A DNA stretch of 64,000 nucleotides from Sipunculus nudus (taxonomy: Eukaryota; Annelida; Sipuncula; Golfingiida; Sipunculidae). Under the pieces are notes generated by a model. That model was given only the letters and a program-made list of their open reading frames with translations, did no database searches and had not been told where the DNA came from. The stretch is taken from the NCBI GenBank assembly GCA_026874595.1, contig CM049320.1:45150714-45214713 (forward strand). The letters are read 5' to 3'. This document shows, in pieces, positions 1 to 10,942 of the stretch (position 1 is its first letter; every line of letters begins with the position of its first letter). The position numbers were made by a program, and so were the translations under genes.

Positions 1-480
1 AAAAGTGGGGTCACAACAGCCTCTTTAAACTGAGAAGGGACTGTATAATGAATGTAATCAATGGAGTAGGTCATCTATGCATTGCTTAAGAAAGGGAGTG
101 GGGAAGGGATCAAGTATAAAGCTTTTTGTTGGTGATGACATTATGAGTTCATGTATCTCCTGATCAGTCGCTAGTGTAAACCAGGACAAAGTGGGACCAT
201 CATAAACATCAAAGTTAGGAGGTTCACAAACACAAGAGTCAAGTTCCCAACGGATACTTTCAATCTTGGCCAAGAAAAAGTCACAGAAACTTTAAGAAGG
301 TCACAGCGAGGTATATCAGTTGGCAGAGGTATTATCCGGGACTTGCCCTGAAGTCACAGACACAGAAAACAGCTGTTTTGATGACGAACTGGAGTCAATC
401 TTATTCATGTAGTGCTCATAACCTTTAATAAATGAATAAACTGAGACCTAAACAAACTCTTAACAACAGTAACTTTCCCT
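1..480 (-). pseudogene. CR1/L2-like LINE ORF2 fragment, pre-RT and start of RT
   Basis: Minus-strand reading from about 480 down to 1 gives the region that precedes the palm domain in CR1/L2-type non-LTR retrotransposons. It has a linker followed by LAKIESIRWELD, then a block with the LDPFPTPFLKQ signature (around 100-140), and at the window edge a PSQFKEAVVTP block (around 5-40) that matches the usual pattern before the first RT motif. The frame shifts near position 58 and stops occur near 280-310, so the copy is dead. It continues left of the window. This is a different clade from the LINE at 524-1470: its order is incompatible with a single element, because the more N-terminal part lies downstream. 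Clade assignment is from motif memory only. Confidence 0.7.
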
Positions 481-523
481 ATCAAACTTAAATTACGATT
501 ATTCCATTGACATATCATAGATG

Positions 524-1470
524 TCACATTTTGTATTCTTTTAACGAGTTTTCTTCTAAATCTGCAGCATAACCTTTGTTGGGAAATACAACACCCAATA
601 TCTTCATGTTTTTTTCACATCTTAGCCCACCTATTTCTTTCAAAGTATTACATGCACCAATTCCCATGATAGCTGTTTTTTGTTTATTAATTAGTCCAGA
701 GATTACTATAAAATCTTCAAGTATACCAAGACAAGATGTCAGAGAGTGCTCATTAGAAATGAATAATGTCACATTATCTGCATATTGTGAAATTTTCAGC
801 AAATCATTAAAATATGCATATTTAATTCCATCAATATATTCTGTATATCTAATTTTGCAAGCTAATAATTCAGTAGTAAGTATAAAGAACAAAGCACTGA
901 TAGGACATCCCTGGCGGATTCCTTTGTGTAAAGTAAAAGCATTTGTATGCCATTCTGCATTTGAAACACAACTTTTCCTACCAGTGTTAACAAGTTTAAT
1001 CTATTGAATAAATTCTGGACCTAAATTAAATATTTCAATGCTTCTAATATAAGTTCTATTGAAATACTATCAAAGGCCTTTGAATAATCTACTGCTAGCA
1101 CTGCAGCTTGTAGATTTTGTTTTTCTGCCCACCAAATAATATCTTGCATATGCCTTAAGTTTACCTTTGTCTTTAATATAGGCACCTTAATCACTATGCA
1201 TAATACTGCCAATAACTAGTCTACTAGCTAGGACACATGCACCTATTATGTAGTCAACACATGTAAGAGAAATTGGTCGACCATTTTTCAAGTGAACTAT
1301 TGGTAAGTCACCTTTAGGAATAATTGTTAGCAGTGCTTTCTGCTGAGAAACTGAAAGTTTCCCATAATCTAATTCTTCATTTAAAGCATTAACAACAATA
1401 TATTTAATATGTGGCCAAAGAATTTGATAAAACTCAGGTCCAAAGTAATCCAGTCTTGGGCTTGACCCAT
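524..1470 (-). pseudogene. L1/Tx1-like LINE reverse transcriptase fragment
   Basis: Read on the minus strand from 1455 downward, the translation shows in order: a thumb-proximal start (GPEFYQILWPHIK), an IIPKGD...NGRPISL block near 1260-1340, the palm motif A AVDYSKAFDSIS near 1050-1110, and the catalytic motif C region with QYADNVTLF near 780-800. The usual second aspartate is Asn here. A GLINKQKT block and KILGVVF follow near 580-690. This order is that of L1-superfamily (Tx1/Nimb-like) reverse transcriptases. Two or more frame breaks separate the pieces (around 1010 and 1215). Endonuclease and the rest of ORF2 are missing. At the right, a D1 element begins immediately at 1475, in a T-run (CCATTTTT). 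It probably interrupted the LINE. Confidence 0.75.
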
Positions 1471-1474
1471 TTTT

Positions 1475-1503
1475 AGCTCAGCTGACTGTAAGTCATCTGA
1501 GCT
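1475..1503 (+). repeat. Family D 5' terminal hairpin
   Basis: AGCTCAGCTGACT, loop gta, AGTCATCTGAGCT: a 13-bp stem with one mismatch. It lies directly after a T-run and before (GTCC)-type repeats. The left arm is repeated in inverted form at the family 3' end (CAGTCAGCTGAGC). The same hairpin marks D 5' ends at 4139, 13773, 18667, 28470, 31319, 36303 and 63197. Confidence 0.85.
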
Positions 1504-4030
1504 ATAGCGATCACTCTTGTCTGTCCGGCTGTCTGTCCATTAACAGGGCACAAATCGTAACAACTGGACCTGGAATCTTCTTACTTGACATCCAGGGAGA
1601 TCCATATAAAATCTCCTTGAAAACTTGGAATTAGGTCTCTGTTACCCATATTCTTCGAGCTCTTGGGGTCCGAAGTACCCCCCAGGATAATGGAAAATTT
1701 GATGTAAAAGCTCAAGTGTCTGAACAACTAACGCATTGATCACCATGATCTTTGCATAGATATTGATCATGGAGTGTTTCATCAGTTTCTGCAGACTGGT
1801 GGCGCTACCTGTATTTTTTTTTCAATTTTTTACGATTGTTTTTCTCTTTTTTTGAGACCTTAAAAGATGCAGTCATCTGTTAACAGGGCACAAATCGTAA
1901 CAACTGGATCTAGAATTTTCTCTCTTTATATACAGGGAGGCCATGAAAAGTCTCCTTTCAAACCTAAAATTAGGTCTCTGTTACCCATATTCTTCGAGCT
2001 ATGGGGCTCTGAAGTACCCCCAAGAATAATGGAAAATTTGATACAAAAGCTCTAGTATCTGAACAACTAATGCATTGATCACCATGATTCTGTGCATAGA
2101 TATTGATAATGGAGTGTTTCATAAGTTTCTGCAGACTGGTGGCGCTACCTGTATGTTTTTTTTGTTTTTTAGCTCAGCTGACTGAGCTATAGTCATCTGA
2201 GCTATAGCGATCACTCTTTGTCCGTCCGGCCATCTGGTCGTCTGTCCGTTAACAAGGCATAAATCGTAACAACTGGACCTGGAATCTTCTTACTTTACAT
2301 CCATAGAGGTCCATTAAAAATCTCTTTGGAAGCCAGAAATTAGGTCTCTGTTACCCATATCCTTTGAGCTATGGGGCCCCAAAGTACCCCCCAGAATAGT
2401 AAAAAAATTCATACAAAAACTTCAATATCTCATTAACTACATCACTGATGGTCATGATTTTTGGCATACATATTGATCATGAGATGTTCCATCAGTTCCT
2501 GCAGACTGGTGGCGCGACCTGTATTTTTTCAAATTTTTACAATTTTTTTTCTATGTTTTTTGAGACCTTTTAAATGTGAACATCTGTGAACAGGGCACAA
2601 ATTGTAAAGACTGGACCTAGAATCTTCATTCCTCACACAGTGAGAGACCTATGAAAAGTCTCCATGGAAACCAGAAATTAGGTCTCTGTTACCCATATCC
2701 TTTGAGCTATGGGGCCCCAAAGTACCCTCCAGAATAGTAAAAAAATTCATACAAAAACTTCAATATCTCATTAACTACATCACTGATGGTCATGATTTTT
2801 GGCATACATATTGATCAAGAGGTGTTCCATCAGTTCCTGCAGACTGGTGGCTCTACCTGTATTTTTTCAAATTTCGACACTTTTTCTTTCTCTATTTTGG
2901 AGACCTTTAAGGATGTAGTTATCTGTCCACAGGGTACAAATTGTAACGACTGGACCTAGAATCTTCATTCACGTAACACAGGGAGACCCATGAAAAGTCT
3001 CCATGGAAACCTGAAATTAGGTCTCTGTTGCCCATATCCTTTGAGTTATGGCACTCCAAAGTACAGCTCAGAATGCTGGAAAAATTGATACAAAAGCTGA
3101 AGTATCTGAACAACTAATGCAGAGATCACCATAATTGTTTGAATGGATATGGATTGTGGAGTGTTTCATCAGTTTCTGCAGACTGGTGGCACCACCTGTA
3201 TTTGTTCGCATGTTTTTACGATTTTTTTCTCTATTTTTGAGACCTTTAAAGATATGTACATCTGTTAACAGGGCACAAATCATAACAACAGAACCTAGAA
3301 TCTTAACTCTTGACACACTGAGAGACCTATGAAAAGTCTCTATGGAAACCAGAAATTAGGTCTCTGTTACCCATATCTTTTGAGCTATGGTGCCCCAAAG
3401 TACCCCCCCAGAATAGTCAAAAATTTCATACAAAAACTTCAATATCTCATTAACTACATCACTGATGGTCAATATTTTTTGCATACATATTGATCATGAG
3501 ATGTTCCATCAGTTCCTGCAGACTAGTGGCGCCACCTGTATTTTTCAATTTTTTACGAATTTTTTTCTTTATCTTTGTGACCTTTAGGGTGCTGTCATCT
3601 GTAAACGTGGCACAAATTGTAACAACAGGACCTAGAATCTTCATTCTTGTCATGCAAGGAGGCCCATGAAAAGTGTCTGTGGAAACCTGAAATTAGGTCT
3701 CTGTTACCCATATCCTTCAAGCTATTGGACTCCAAAGTGTCCCTCAGAATAATGGAAAATTTGATACAAAAGCTGAAGTATCTGAACAACTACTGCAGAG
3801 ATCAGCATGATTCTTTGCATGGATATTGACCATTAAGTGTTTTTATTAGTTTCTGTAGACTGGTGGAACCACTTGTATTTTTTTTTTATTTATGCATTTT
3901 TTCTCTATTTTTGAGATATATAAATACAGTCACAATCTTGGCCTGTTCGTTAATCTGTTTGATGCTTCAGTTGAATGGGTATATACTACCATTCAGATGA
4001 TAAAATTTCCTTTGGCAAATCTCTTCCTAG

Positions 4031-4064
4031 TCAGCTGAGCGTCATGACCCATGGGTCACTTGTT
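4031..4064 (+). repeat. Family D 3' end with 14-bp palindrome
   Basis: The subterminal inverted repeat TCAGCTGAGC is followed by the perfect palindrome TGACCCATGGGTCA (4045-4058) and the terminal CTTGTT. The same arrangement ends other D copies at 6486-6505, 18624-18643, 21470-21488, 30813-30832, 34110-34128, 36152-36170 and 62611-62630. Confidence 0.85.
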
Positions 4065-6665
4065 CTTTAGTACCTGCAGACTAGTGGTGCCACCTGGCTT
4101 TTTTTTTCAATTTTTTAACCCATTTTTAGCTCAGCTGACTGTAAGTCATCTGAGCTATAGTGATCACTCTGTGTCCGTCTTCCGTCCGGCCATCCGTCCA
4201 TCTGGTTGTCTGTCCGTTAACAAGGCACAATTTGTAACCGCTGGACCTGGAATCTTCTTACTGTATATCCAGAGAGGTCGATTAAAAATCTCCTTGGAAA
4301 CCTGGAATAAGGTCTCTGTTACCCATATCCTTCCAGCAATGGGGCCCCAAAGTACCGCCCAGAATAGTGAAAAATTTCATACAAAACCTTCAATATCTCA
4401 TTAACTACATCACTGATGGTCATGATTTTTGGCATACATATTGATCATGAGATGTTCCATCAGTTCCTGCAGACTGTTGGCACCACCTGTATTTTTTCGA
4501 TTTTTTACAAATTTTTTTCTCTATTTTTGAGACCTTTAAAAATGTGGACATCTGTTAACAGGGCACAAGTCGTAAAGACTGGACCTAGAATCTTCATTCT
4601 TGAAATTCTGAGAGACCTATAAAAAGTCTCCATGGAAACCAGAAATTAGGTCTCTGTTACCCATATCCTTCGAGCTATGGGGCTCCAAAATACCCCCCAG
4701 AATAGTGAAAAATTTCATAGAAAAACTTCAATATTTCATTAACTACATCACTGATGGTCATGATTTTTGGCATACATATTGATCATGAGATGTTTCTGCA
4801 GACTGGTGGCACCACCTGTATTTTTCAAAATTTTACAATTTTCTTTCTCTGTTTTTGAGACCTTTAAGGATGTAGTTATCTGTCAACAGGGTTCAAATTG
4901 TGACGACTGGACCTAGAATCTTCATTCTTGACACAAATGGAGATCCATGAAGAGTCTCCATGAAAACCTAAAATTAGGTCTCTTTTACCCATATCCTTTG
5001 AGCTGTGGCACTCCAAAGTACAGCTCAGAATAATGGAAAATTTGATACAAAAGCTGAGTATCTGAACGAATAATGCAGAGATCCCTATAATTGTTTGCAT
5101 GGATATTGATCATGGAGTGTTTCATCAGTTTCTGCAGACTGGGTGCGCCACCTCTATTTTATTTTTTTTTAACGAATTTTTTCTCTATTTTTGATACCTT
5201 TAAAAATGTGAACATCTGATAGCAGGGCACAAATTGTATAGACTGGACCTAGAATCTTCATTCTTGACATTTTGCGAGGCCTATGAAAAGTCTCCATGGA
5301 AACCAGAAATTAGGTCTCTGTTACCCATATCCTTTGAGCTATGGGGCCCTAAAGTACCCTCCAGGATAGTGAAAAATTTCATACAAAAACTTCAATATCT
5401 CATTAACTACATCACTGATGGTCATGATTTTTGGCATACATATTGATCATGAGATGTTTCATCAGTTTCTGCAGACTGGTGGCACCACCTGTATTTTTCA
5501 AATTTTTACAATTTTTTTTCTCTATTTTTGAAACCTTTAAGGATGTAGTTATCTGTCAACAGGGTTCAAATTGTGACAACTTGACCTAGAATCTTCATTC
5601 TAAACAACGGGAGACCCATGAAAAGTCTCTATGGAAACCTGAAAATAGGTCTCTGTTACCCATATCCTTTGAGCTATGGCACTCCAAAGTACAGCTCAGA
5701 ATAATGGAAAATTTGATACAAAAAAGGTAAATGGATAGAGTTTTTATAGTCTGATATCACCAACGATGTCAGTCTCATCCGACTTTGCCTTCCTGGTCTT
5801 TCGGGCCTGTTCATTCTTGTAGCTTTTCTTGGCTCCCTGGGGAGCATACAACCCAAGCTGCCATATACAACCCAAGCTGAAGTATCTGAACAACCAATGC
5901 AGAGATCCCCATAATTGTTTGTATGGATTTTGATCATGGAGTGTTACATCCGTTTTTGCTGCCTGGTGGTACCACATGTATTTTGTCAGGCTTTTTTCTA
6001 TTTTTTTCTCTATTTTTGCGATCTTTAAAGATATGAACATCTGTTAACAGGGCACAAATCATAACAACTGGACCTAGAATCTTCATTCTTTACACACAGG
6101 GAGACCCATAAAAAATCTCCATGGAAACCTGAAATTAGGTCTCTGTTACCCATATCCATTAAGCTATAGGACTTTAAAGTATCCCTCAGAATAATGGAAA
6201 ATTTGATACGAAGCTGAAGTATCTGAACAACTTATCCAGAGACCACCATGCTTCTTTGCATGGATATTGACCATTAAGTGTTTTTATTAGTTTCTTCAGA
6301 CTGGTGGAGCCACCTGTATTTTTTTAAAGTTTATGCATTTTTTCTCTATTTTTGAGATATATTAATACAGACACAATCTCAGCCTTTTGCTTAATCTGTT
6401 TGATGCTTCAGTTCAGTGGTTATATACTACCATTCAGATGATAAAATTTCCTTTTGCAAATCTCTTCCCAGTCAGCTGAGCATCATGACCCATGGGTCAC
6501 TTGTTTCTCTATTTTATAGACCTTCAAAGATGTGGTCATCTGTTAACAGGGCACAAATTGTAACTATTGGACCTAGAATCTTCTAACTTGACATCCAGGG
6601 AGGTCGATGAGGTCCCTTGTTAACAAAGAAACAAACTCGGTTTTGTGACAGTTCATCTTTAGAAA

Positions 6666-7200
6666 CTACCCTTGGAAACAATCATGAAATATCATGGTCC
6701 TTAGCTGTTCTGTGAAAAGTTTCGACCTTGAAAATGCTGCATCCTGTACGGGTGAGTCATTAGACGAGTCATTAGTGACTCCCAGAGTGTTATCATCTGG
6801 ACCATTATCCTCATGTGTGTTTTTCTTGGTCATAGATCTAGTTACAGCACATGAAGGATACAAACCAGGAACTTCCTGATTTTCAGGATCAGTGTCCTGA
6901 TCAAGTGACAGCTTTCCTGTCACTATTGGTACAGGCTGTACTTTTTCACCTGCAACATCATTGCCTAGTAGCAACTGAATTCCCTGAAAGGGTAAAGTAG
7001 TTTTTATGCCAACAGTAATATTCCCAGAAATCAAATCTGAATTTAAATGTACACTGTGAAGCGGAACTGAAGTGTGCTTGTCTGAAAACACACCATTAAC
7101 AAGTGCATGTGCACCAGTAAAGGACCTATTAGAAAATGGCGAAGTGTTTGCTTACATGAGAGTTTGGCCTGAACCAGTGTCCCTCAAAATTCTAATAGGG
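6666..7200 (-). pseudogene. Retropepsin-like protease region of gypsy remnant 1
   Basis: The catalytic signature ILRDTGSGQTLM reads on the minus strand near 7160-7200, with DTG at 7173-7181. It is followed almost at once by an in-frame stop. Downstream, GIQLLLGNDVAGEKVQPVP (around 6940-6995) is the LLGNDLAG block found at the end of the protease in many animal Ty3-type polyproteins. The remaining tail to 6666 (TRSMTKKN...) is a linker that would lead to RT, but no RT follows. A premature stop and frameshift separate the DTG from the LLGND block, so this is a pseudogene. Confidence 0.7.
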
Positions 7201-7624
7201 GTAAAATCTGAAAAATCACTTGAAAGAGGTACAAAACCATCATGTATGAATGGCTCAAATAACTCCATTCAGAGTCCTGAGAGGAATCTACTACCTCAAT
7301 TTTATCAAACAAAGAACTGACACTGACAGTGTCAGTCATAAACTCTTTTTCAGAGTCACTAAAGGAATCTACATCCATATTACAATCAAACTCCTCATCG
7401 GAGTCAACAGAGGAATTTTCCTCAGCAGAAACAAACTTTTGTTTGTCATAAGAGGACCTGGCCTCACTTGAAATACTCTCGCAAGAGTCATAAAAGGACT
7501 TAGCCTTGTTTGGAGGATACACCTCGCAGGAGTCTTGAAAGGACCTAGCCTTATTAAATTCCTTGCAGGAATCAAATGAGGTTTTTACCCCGCTAGCTGT
7601 TCCCTGCTTGCAATGGACTAGCAT
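7184..7624 (-). pseudogene. Acidic Ser/Asp-rich linker of gypsy remnant 1
   Basis: An open minus-strand frame lies between the gag zinc knuckle and the protease DTG. It is rich in Ser, Asp, Glu and Phe and contains a loosely repeated SFxDSCExx/SSxDSDEEF pattern about 12-14 residues long (FDSCKEF, FQDSCEV, FYDSCES, VDSDEEF, FSDSEKEF). No domain is recognised. Such repetitive acidic spacers are variable in this retroelement type. It is annotated as part of the dead gag-pol, not as a host gene. Confidence 0.5.
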
Positions 7625-7800
7625 CCCATCCAGGAGGAGTTTAACTCCTAAGTGGCTTCACGCTACCGAAACCGGGATAAGCTCCGGCCTGATGAGCCAT
7701 TAGTTTCGGGTGTAAAAGCCGAACAGACTTTACCTACCCCTCAAGCTACGGATTCTGCTTTGGAGTCAGACGGCACGTTTGCCTCCGTAGCATCAAACTT
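7613..7800 (-). mobile_element. Possible SINE-like insertion inside gypsy remnant 1
   Basis: The composition changes abruptly to GC-rich non-coding sequence, and the gag-pol reading is interrupted. Read on the minus strand it ends with ctggatgggatgctagtcca, a phrase I associate with short interspersed repeats of marine invertebrates. Upstream it contains ctaatggctcatcaggccgg. No clear target duplication was found. It could instead be another short repeat family. Confidence 0.35.
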
Positions 7801-9262
7801 TTTTAGAGTCAATAAAGGAGTTGTACCCCTTATTTACATGAAAAGAACTTGGCCCTTGTACTATGCTATGCAAAGATTTTGAAACAAAACCAGAAGGTTT
7901 GCTCTTTGGTTTATTTGCAAGTTTCCAGCAGTCAGATGTTAGCTGACCTTCCTTTTTGCAGTAATTACAGATTTCTTTGAAATGACTGGTCTTTGTTGGA
8001 CTCAGACACAGTGGACATGGACTGAGGTGTAGCAATGGACTATGTTGAACTATCAGGACTACTTGTACTGGGTGACTGCACTTAAAACTTCTTTTGACCA
8101 TGCTGATTTACATTCTTGTTTGTGAGTGACTGGTTTGATAGTAAAGGACATATATGTGTTAATGAATAATCATCAGCTAATTGAGCAGCAATGATAAGTG
8201 TTTCAGGACTTTTCTCATCAAGAAAAGTTTTAACATCTGTATTAATGCAGCACTTAAATTCTTCAAGCAAAATGAACTGGCGCAAATTGTCATAATCTTT
8301 CATTACATTTTTAGAACTACTCCAAGGATCAAACAACTGCTCTTTCATCCTAGCAAATTCTACATAGGTCTGTTCTTTGCCCTTTCCCAAATTTCTGAAT
8401 TTCTGGCGGTAAGCCTCTGGAACTTACTCATACCCTTTTAGGATTAACCGTTTGACCTAGTCATTGTCAGCAGAGTCTTCTACTGAAAGCTCTGTATAAA
8501 TTTCTTTGGCCTTGCCAGTCAATACAGTTTGTAATAGCATAGTCCAATTTTCCGTAGGCCATTTTAAATTTTCAGCTACCTTCTCAAAGTGTAAGAAATA
8601 TATATCAACCTCTTTTCCTTGAAAAGGTTGGACAAGTCCAATGTGTTTAGTAACATCAAAACTGTGAGTTGGGGCAGCATGTAGACCATGTTCTCTTAAG
8701 TCTTTCTAACTCCAGTTGTTTTAACTAAATTTCTTTATCTTTTTGTTTTTCTAATTCTGTTTTAATGCTAGCTCATGTTCCATTTCTAACGTTTTTAATT
8801 CTAACTGCATAGCAAGGCTGTCATACTCTCTTCAGTTAAACCTTTGCTAACTAAATCTTGCATGATTTTAGCAATGATGTCAGGCTTTCTCAATTTTTTT
8901 TACACCTAGCCCTAAGTGTTGTCCCAAACATAACAACTGACCTTTTGTCAACATAAAATTGTGGGCTTGTCTGGGAGGCTTAATAGTTTTGAAAATTTAT
9001 CAGGCCTTGACTATCAGGCCTTGACCTAGACACATTGTATACAATACATTGTCTACAAGATTACATATTGTTTACAATACATCATTAACAGGATTTATCC
9101 CAGTGTTTTTTTTGTTTTAACATATTAACATGACAGATTTCAAGCTTTTTTCACACCTAGCCTTAAGTGTTGTCCCAAATGCAATAATTGATCTTTTGTA
9201 AACTGTTCAACTTGATCAGGGTGTGGATCTTCAACAAATGCCTCAGGTTTGATATCTGCCAT
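7800..9262 (-). pseudogene. gag of gypsy remnant 1 (SCAN-like segment and zinc knuckle)
   Basis: The start codon at 9260-9262 (minus) opens MADIKPEAFVEDPHPDQVEQ, which runs about 40 codons to a stop at 9140-9142. Reading resumes at about 8949 with a near repeat of the last residues (TKGQLLCLGQHLGLGVKK), shifts frame several times through 8900-8400, then shows TYVEFARMKEQLFDPW and LRQFILLEEFKCCI (8390-8250). That pattern belongs to the SCAN-like gag segment of animal Ty3 elements. A zinc knuckle, CNYCKKEGQLTSDCW, lies near 7925-7970, and the expected His of CX2CX4HX4C is Gln. The gene is clearly decayed. Function in life: particle assembly and RNA packaging of the retrotransposon. Confidence 0.75.
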
Positions 9263-9400
9263 GTTAAGATGTTAAAACAATAAAAAAAAACCACTGAGAT
9301 AAATCTTGTGAAACATTTATTGTAAACAATGTGTCTAGGTCAAGGCCTAATAAACTGTCAAAACTTTTAAACCTCTGGGACAAGCCCACAGTTTTATGTT
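8945..9400. repeat. Inverted repeat of the gypsy leader (fold-back)
   Basis: About 115-140 bp at 8950-9130 on the + strand (tgtgggcttgtctgggagg ... cagtgttttttttgttttaac) is repeated in reverse complement at 9273-9395. The two arms enclose the true start of gag. The plus-strand copy ends with an ATG context (aacATGacagatttcaag, around 9128-9147) that mirrors the gag start at 9262. Sequence 8876-8949 also repeats 9145-9205 in direct orientation. Part of the leader and gag start is therefore present twice in opposite orientation within one element. Confidence 0.75.
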
Positions 9401-9502
9401 ATGGAACCTTATAACAACAGATCATGAATCGTGATCAACACAAATTTTGTTACGGAGATAAAAAAATCAGATTCTGTAACACTAGGCAGCATGAAATGCA
9501 AG

Positions 9503-10599
9503 GAGAATGACTTTTTTTCGCAATGCCTGCAGATATTGGCCTGATTTTTGGTGTGTGGGCAGATAATGACCGGTTACAGATCGAGTTCGCGTTTGGTCTT
9601 GGTTGACCTACTTTTGACTGTTTTACGGCTCCTGAACTTAGAAAATTTCATGAAAAATAGAAATTTTAATGACAAATACACATGTACGGACTTTTTTTCG
9701 CAATGCCTGCAGATATTGGCCTGATTTTTAGTGTGTGGGCAGATTATGACCAGTTTCAGATCAAGTTCACGTTTCTTCCCAGTTGACCTACTTTTGACTG
9801 TTTTACGGCTCCTGAACATAGAAAATTTCATGAAAAATATAAATTTTCATGACAAATACACATGTACTGACTTTTTTTTGCAATGCCTGCAGATATTGGC
9901 CTCATTTTTGGTGTGTGGGCAGATAATGACCAGTTACAGATCGAGTTCATGTTTTGTCCCAGTTGACCTACTTTTGACCGTTTGACGGTGGTCTAACATA
10001 GAAAATTTCATAAAAAGTGCACATGTACGGACTTTTCTTCGCAATGCCTGCAGATACGGGCCTGATTTTTGTTGTGTAGGCAGATAATGACCAGTTACAG
10101 ATCAAGTTTTTGTTTTGTCTCAGTTGACCTACTTTTGACCATTTGACTGCTCCTGAACATAGAAAGTTTCATGAAAAATAGAAATTTTCATAACAAATGC
10201 ATATGTATACAGACTTTTTTTCCTCAATGCCTGCAGATACCACCCTGATTTTATATGTGTGGGCAGATAATGACAGTTGCAGATCGAGTTCGTGTTTCAT
10301 CCTGGTTGACCTACTCTTTATTGTCTTACGGCTCCTAAACATAGAAAATTTCATGAAAGACAGAAATTTTTATGGAAAATGCACATGTATGGGTTTTTTT
10401 CACAGTGCCTGCAGATACTGGCCTAATTTTTCATGTGTTGCTTGATAACGACCTGTAACAGATCAAGTTTGCATTTTGCCCTTGTTGACCTACTTTTGAC
10501 CATATGACACCTCCTGAACTTTTAAAATTTTCAAAATTTAACAAACGTCTCTAATTTGCCCCAGGCGAGGGCATTCGTGTCGTTCCGACACATCTAGTT
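9503..10599 (+). repeat. Family A element, 5'-truncated, six ~180-bp units
   Basis: Units of about 160-182 bp, with gcaatgcctgcagatattgg near 9.53, 9.71, 9.89, 10.05, 10.23 and 10.41 kb, are followed by the family 3' end. That end has a subterminal block ccaggcgagggca, a perfect hairpin GTGTCG-ttc-CGACAC at 10577-10591, and the terminus ATCTAGTT (10592-10599). The 5' terminus TGCCCCCGCC is missing: the array starts in the middle of a unit next to the gypsy leader. Short frames on both strands are repeat by-products. Confidence 0.85.
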
Positions 10600-10942
10600 T
10601 GTAGATGATTCACTTAAAAGTTTATATTTTTCAATAATTTCCAAGAAAAAAACATAGAAGTGACAACCTAACATGGCAATTTAGAATTTTAAAATAAATC
10701 TCCCGTTTATGTTTCACAACATTTTTGTCTCTTTATCATGATCTGGCAGATATGGTGTGTCCTACCATAAGTAGCCATCTTTGTTTTAGCTGGCTGTATT
10801 TTTTAGAGTGTTTACATGAGTTCATCCAATCAGCAGCTGTCAGTTGAGGCTGTTTTTGCATGTGATCAATGACCTTGACCGCCATAAGTGGGTCTGATGT
10901 GTTGTAAAATGTAGACTGATTTCTCATATTTTCAGAAAATTA
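10600..10942. other. Single-copy intronic/intergenic DNA with one minus-strand ORF
   Basis: I saw no match to the repeat families. On the minus strand 10736-10927 is open for 63 codons beginning MRNQSTFYNTSDPLMAV. I do not recognise it. It has no obvious splice context or poly(A) signal and may be chance. Confidence 0.3.

Larger units (their letters stand above)
1475..6622 (+). repeat. Family D1: ~340-bp tandem array with several element ends
   Basis: A unit of roughly 335-345 bp repeats about 14 times. A convenient anchor is ctgcagactggtgg, seen near 1790, 2130, 2500, 2838, 3177, 3518, 3855, 4075, 4467, 4797, 5132, 5471 and degenerate near 5957 and 6296. Each unit carries catctgttaacagggcac, then a GACCTRGAATCTTC block, AGGTCTCTGTTACCCATAT, and a GGTGGCGCCACCTG-like palindrome followed by a T-run. 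Family 5' ends (agctcagctgact) occur at 1475, 2171 and 4139. Family 3' ends (TGACCCATGGGTCA palindrome) are at 4045-4058 and 6486-6499, and a clipped tail ends near 6622. Short reading frames recur in register in every unit, but they look like by-products of the repeat rather than genes. Confidence 0.85.
6640..9400 (-). mobile_element. Ty3/gypsy-type LTR retrotransposon remnant (gag and protease only)
   Basis: On the minus strand this region carries, in order, a leader (about 9400-9263), a gag with a SCAN-like segment and a zinc knuckle (9262-7800), a low-complexity linker (7624-7200) and a retropepsin region (7200-6945). Reverse transcriptase, RNase H, integrase and recognisable paired LTRs are absent. 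The copy has many stops and frameshifts, an inserted block at about 7613-7800, and a fold-back near 8945-9147. On its left (plus-strand) side it abuts the D1 array at about 6622. It is antisense to COMMD9. Confidence 0.8.

Noticed and set aside
1867-5446. Recurring short ORFs with SVNRAQIVTT...EIRSLLPI-type sequence on + and MFRYFSFCIKF-type on -
   Set aside because: They recur once per 340-bp D1 unit, on both strands and with frame breaks. They are by-products of the tandem repeat.
5744-6040. 98-codon minus ORF with a GC-richer piece (5740-5880)
   Set aside because: The D1 unit is interrupted by about 140 bp of different sequence that has no recognisable protein; probably a small insertion, not a gene.
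7660-7740. Hammerhead ribozyme (cctgatgag ... ccgaac)
   Set aside because: A CTGATGAG word is present, but the GAAAC core and a proper stem II are not.
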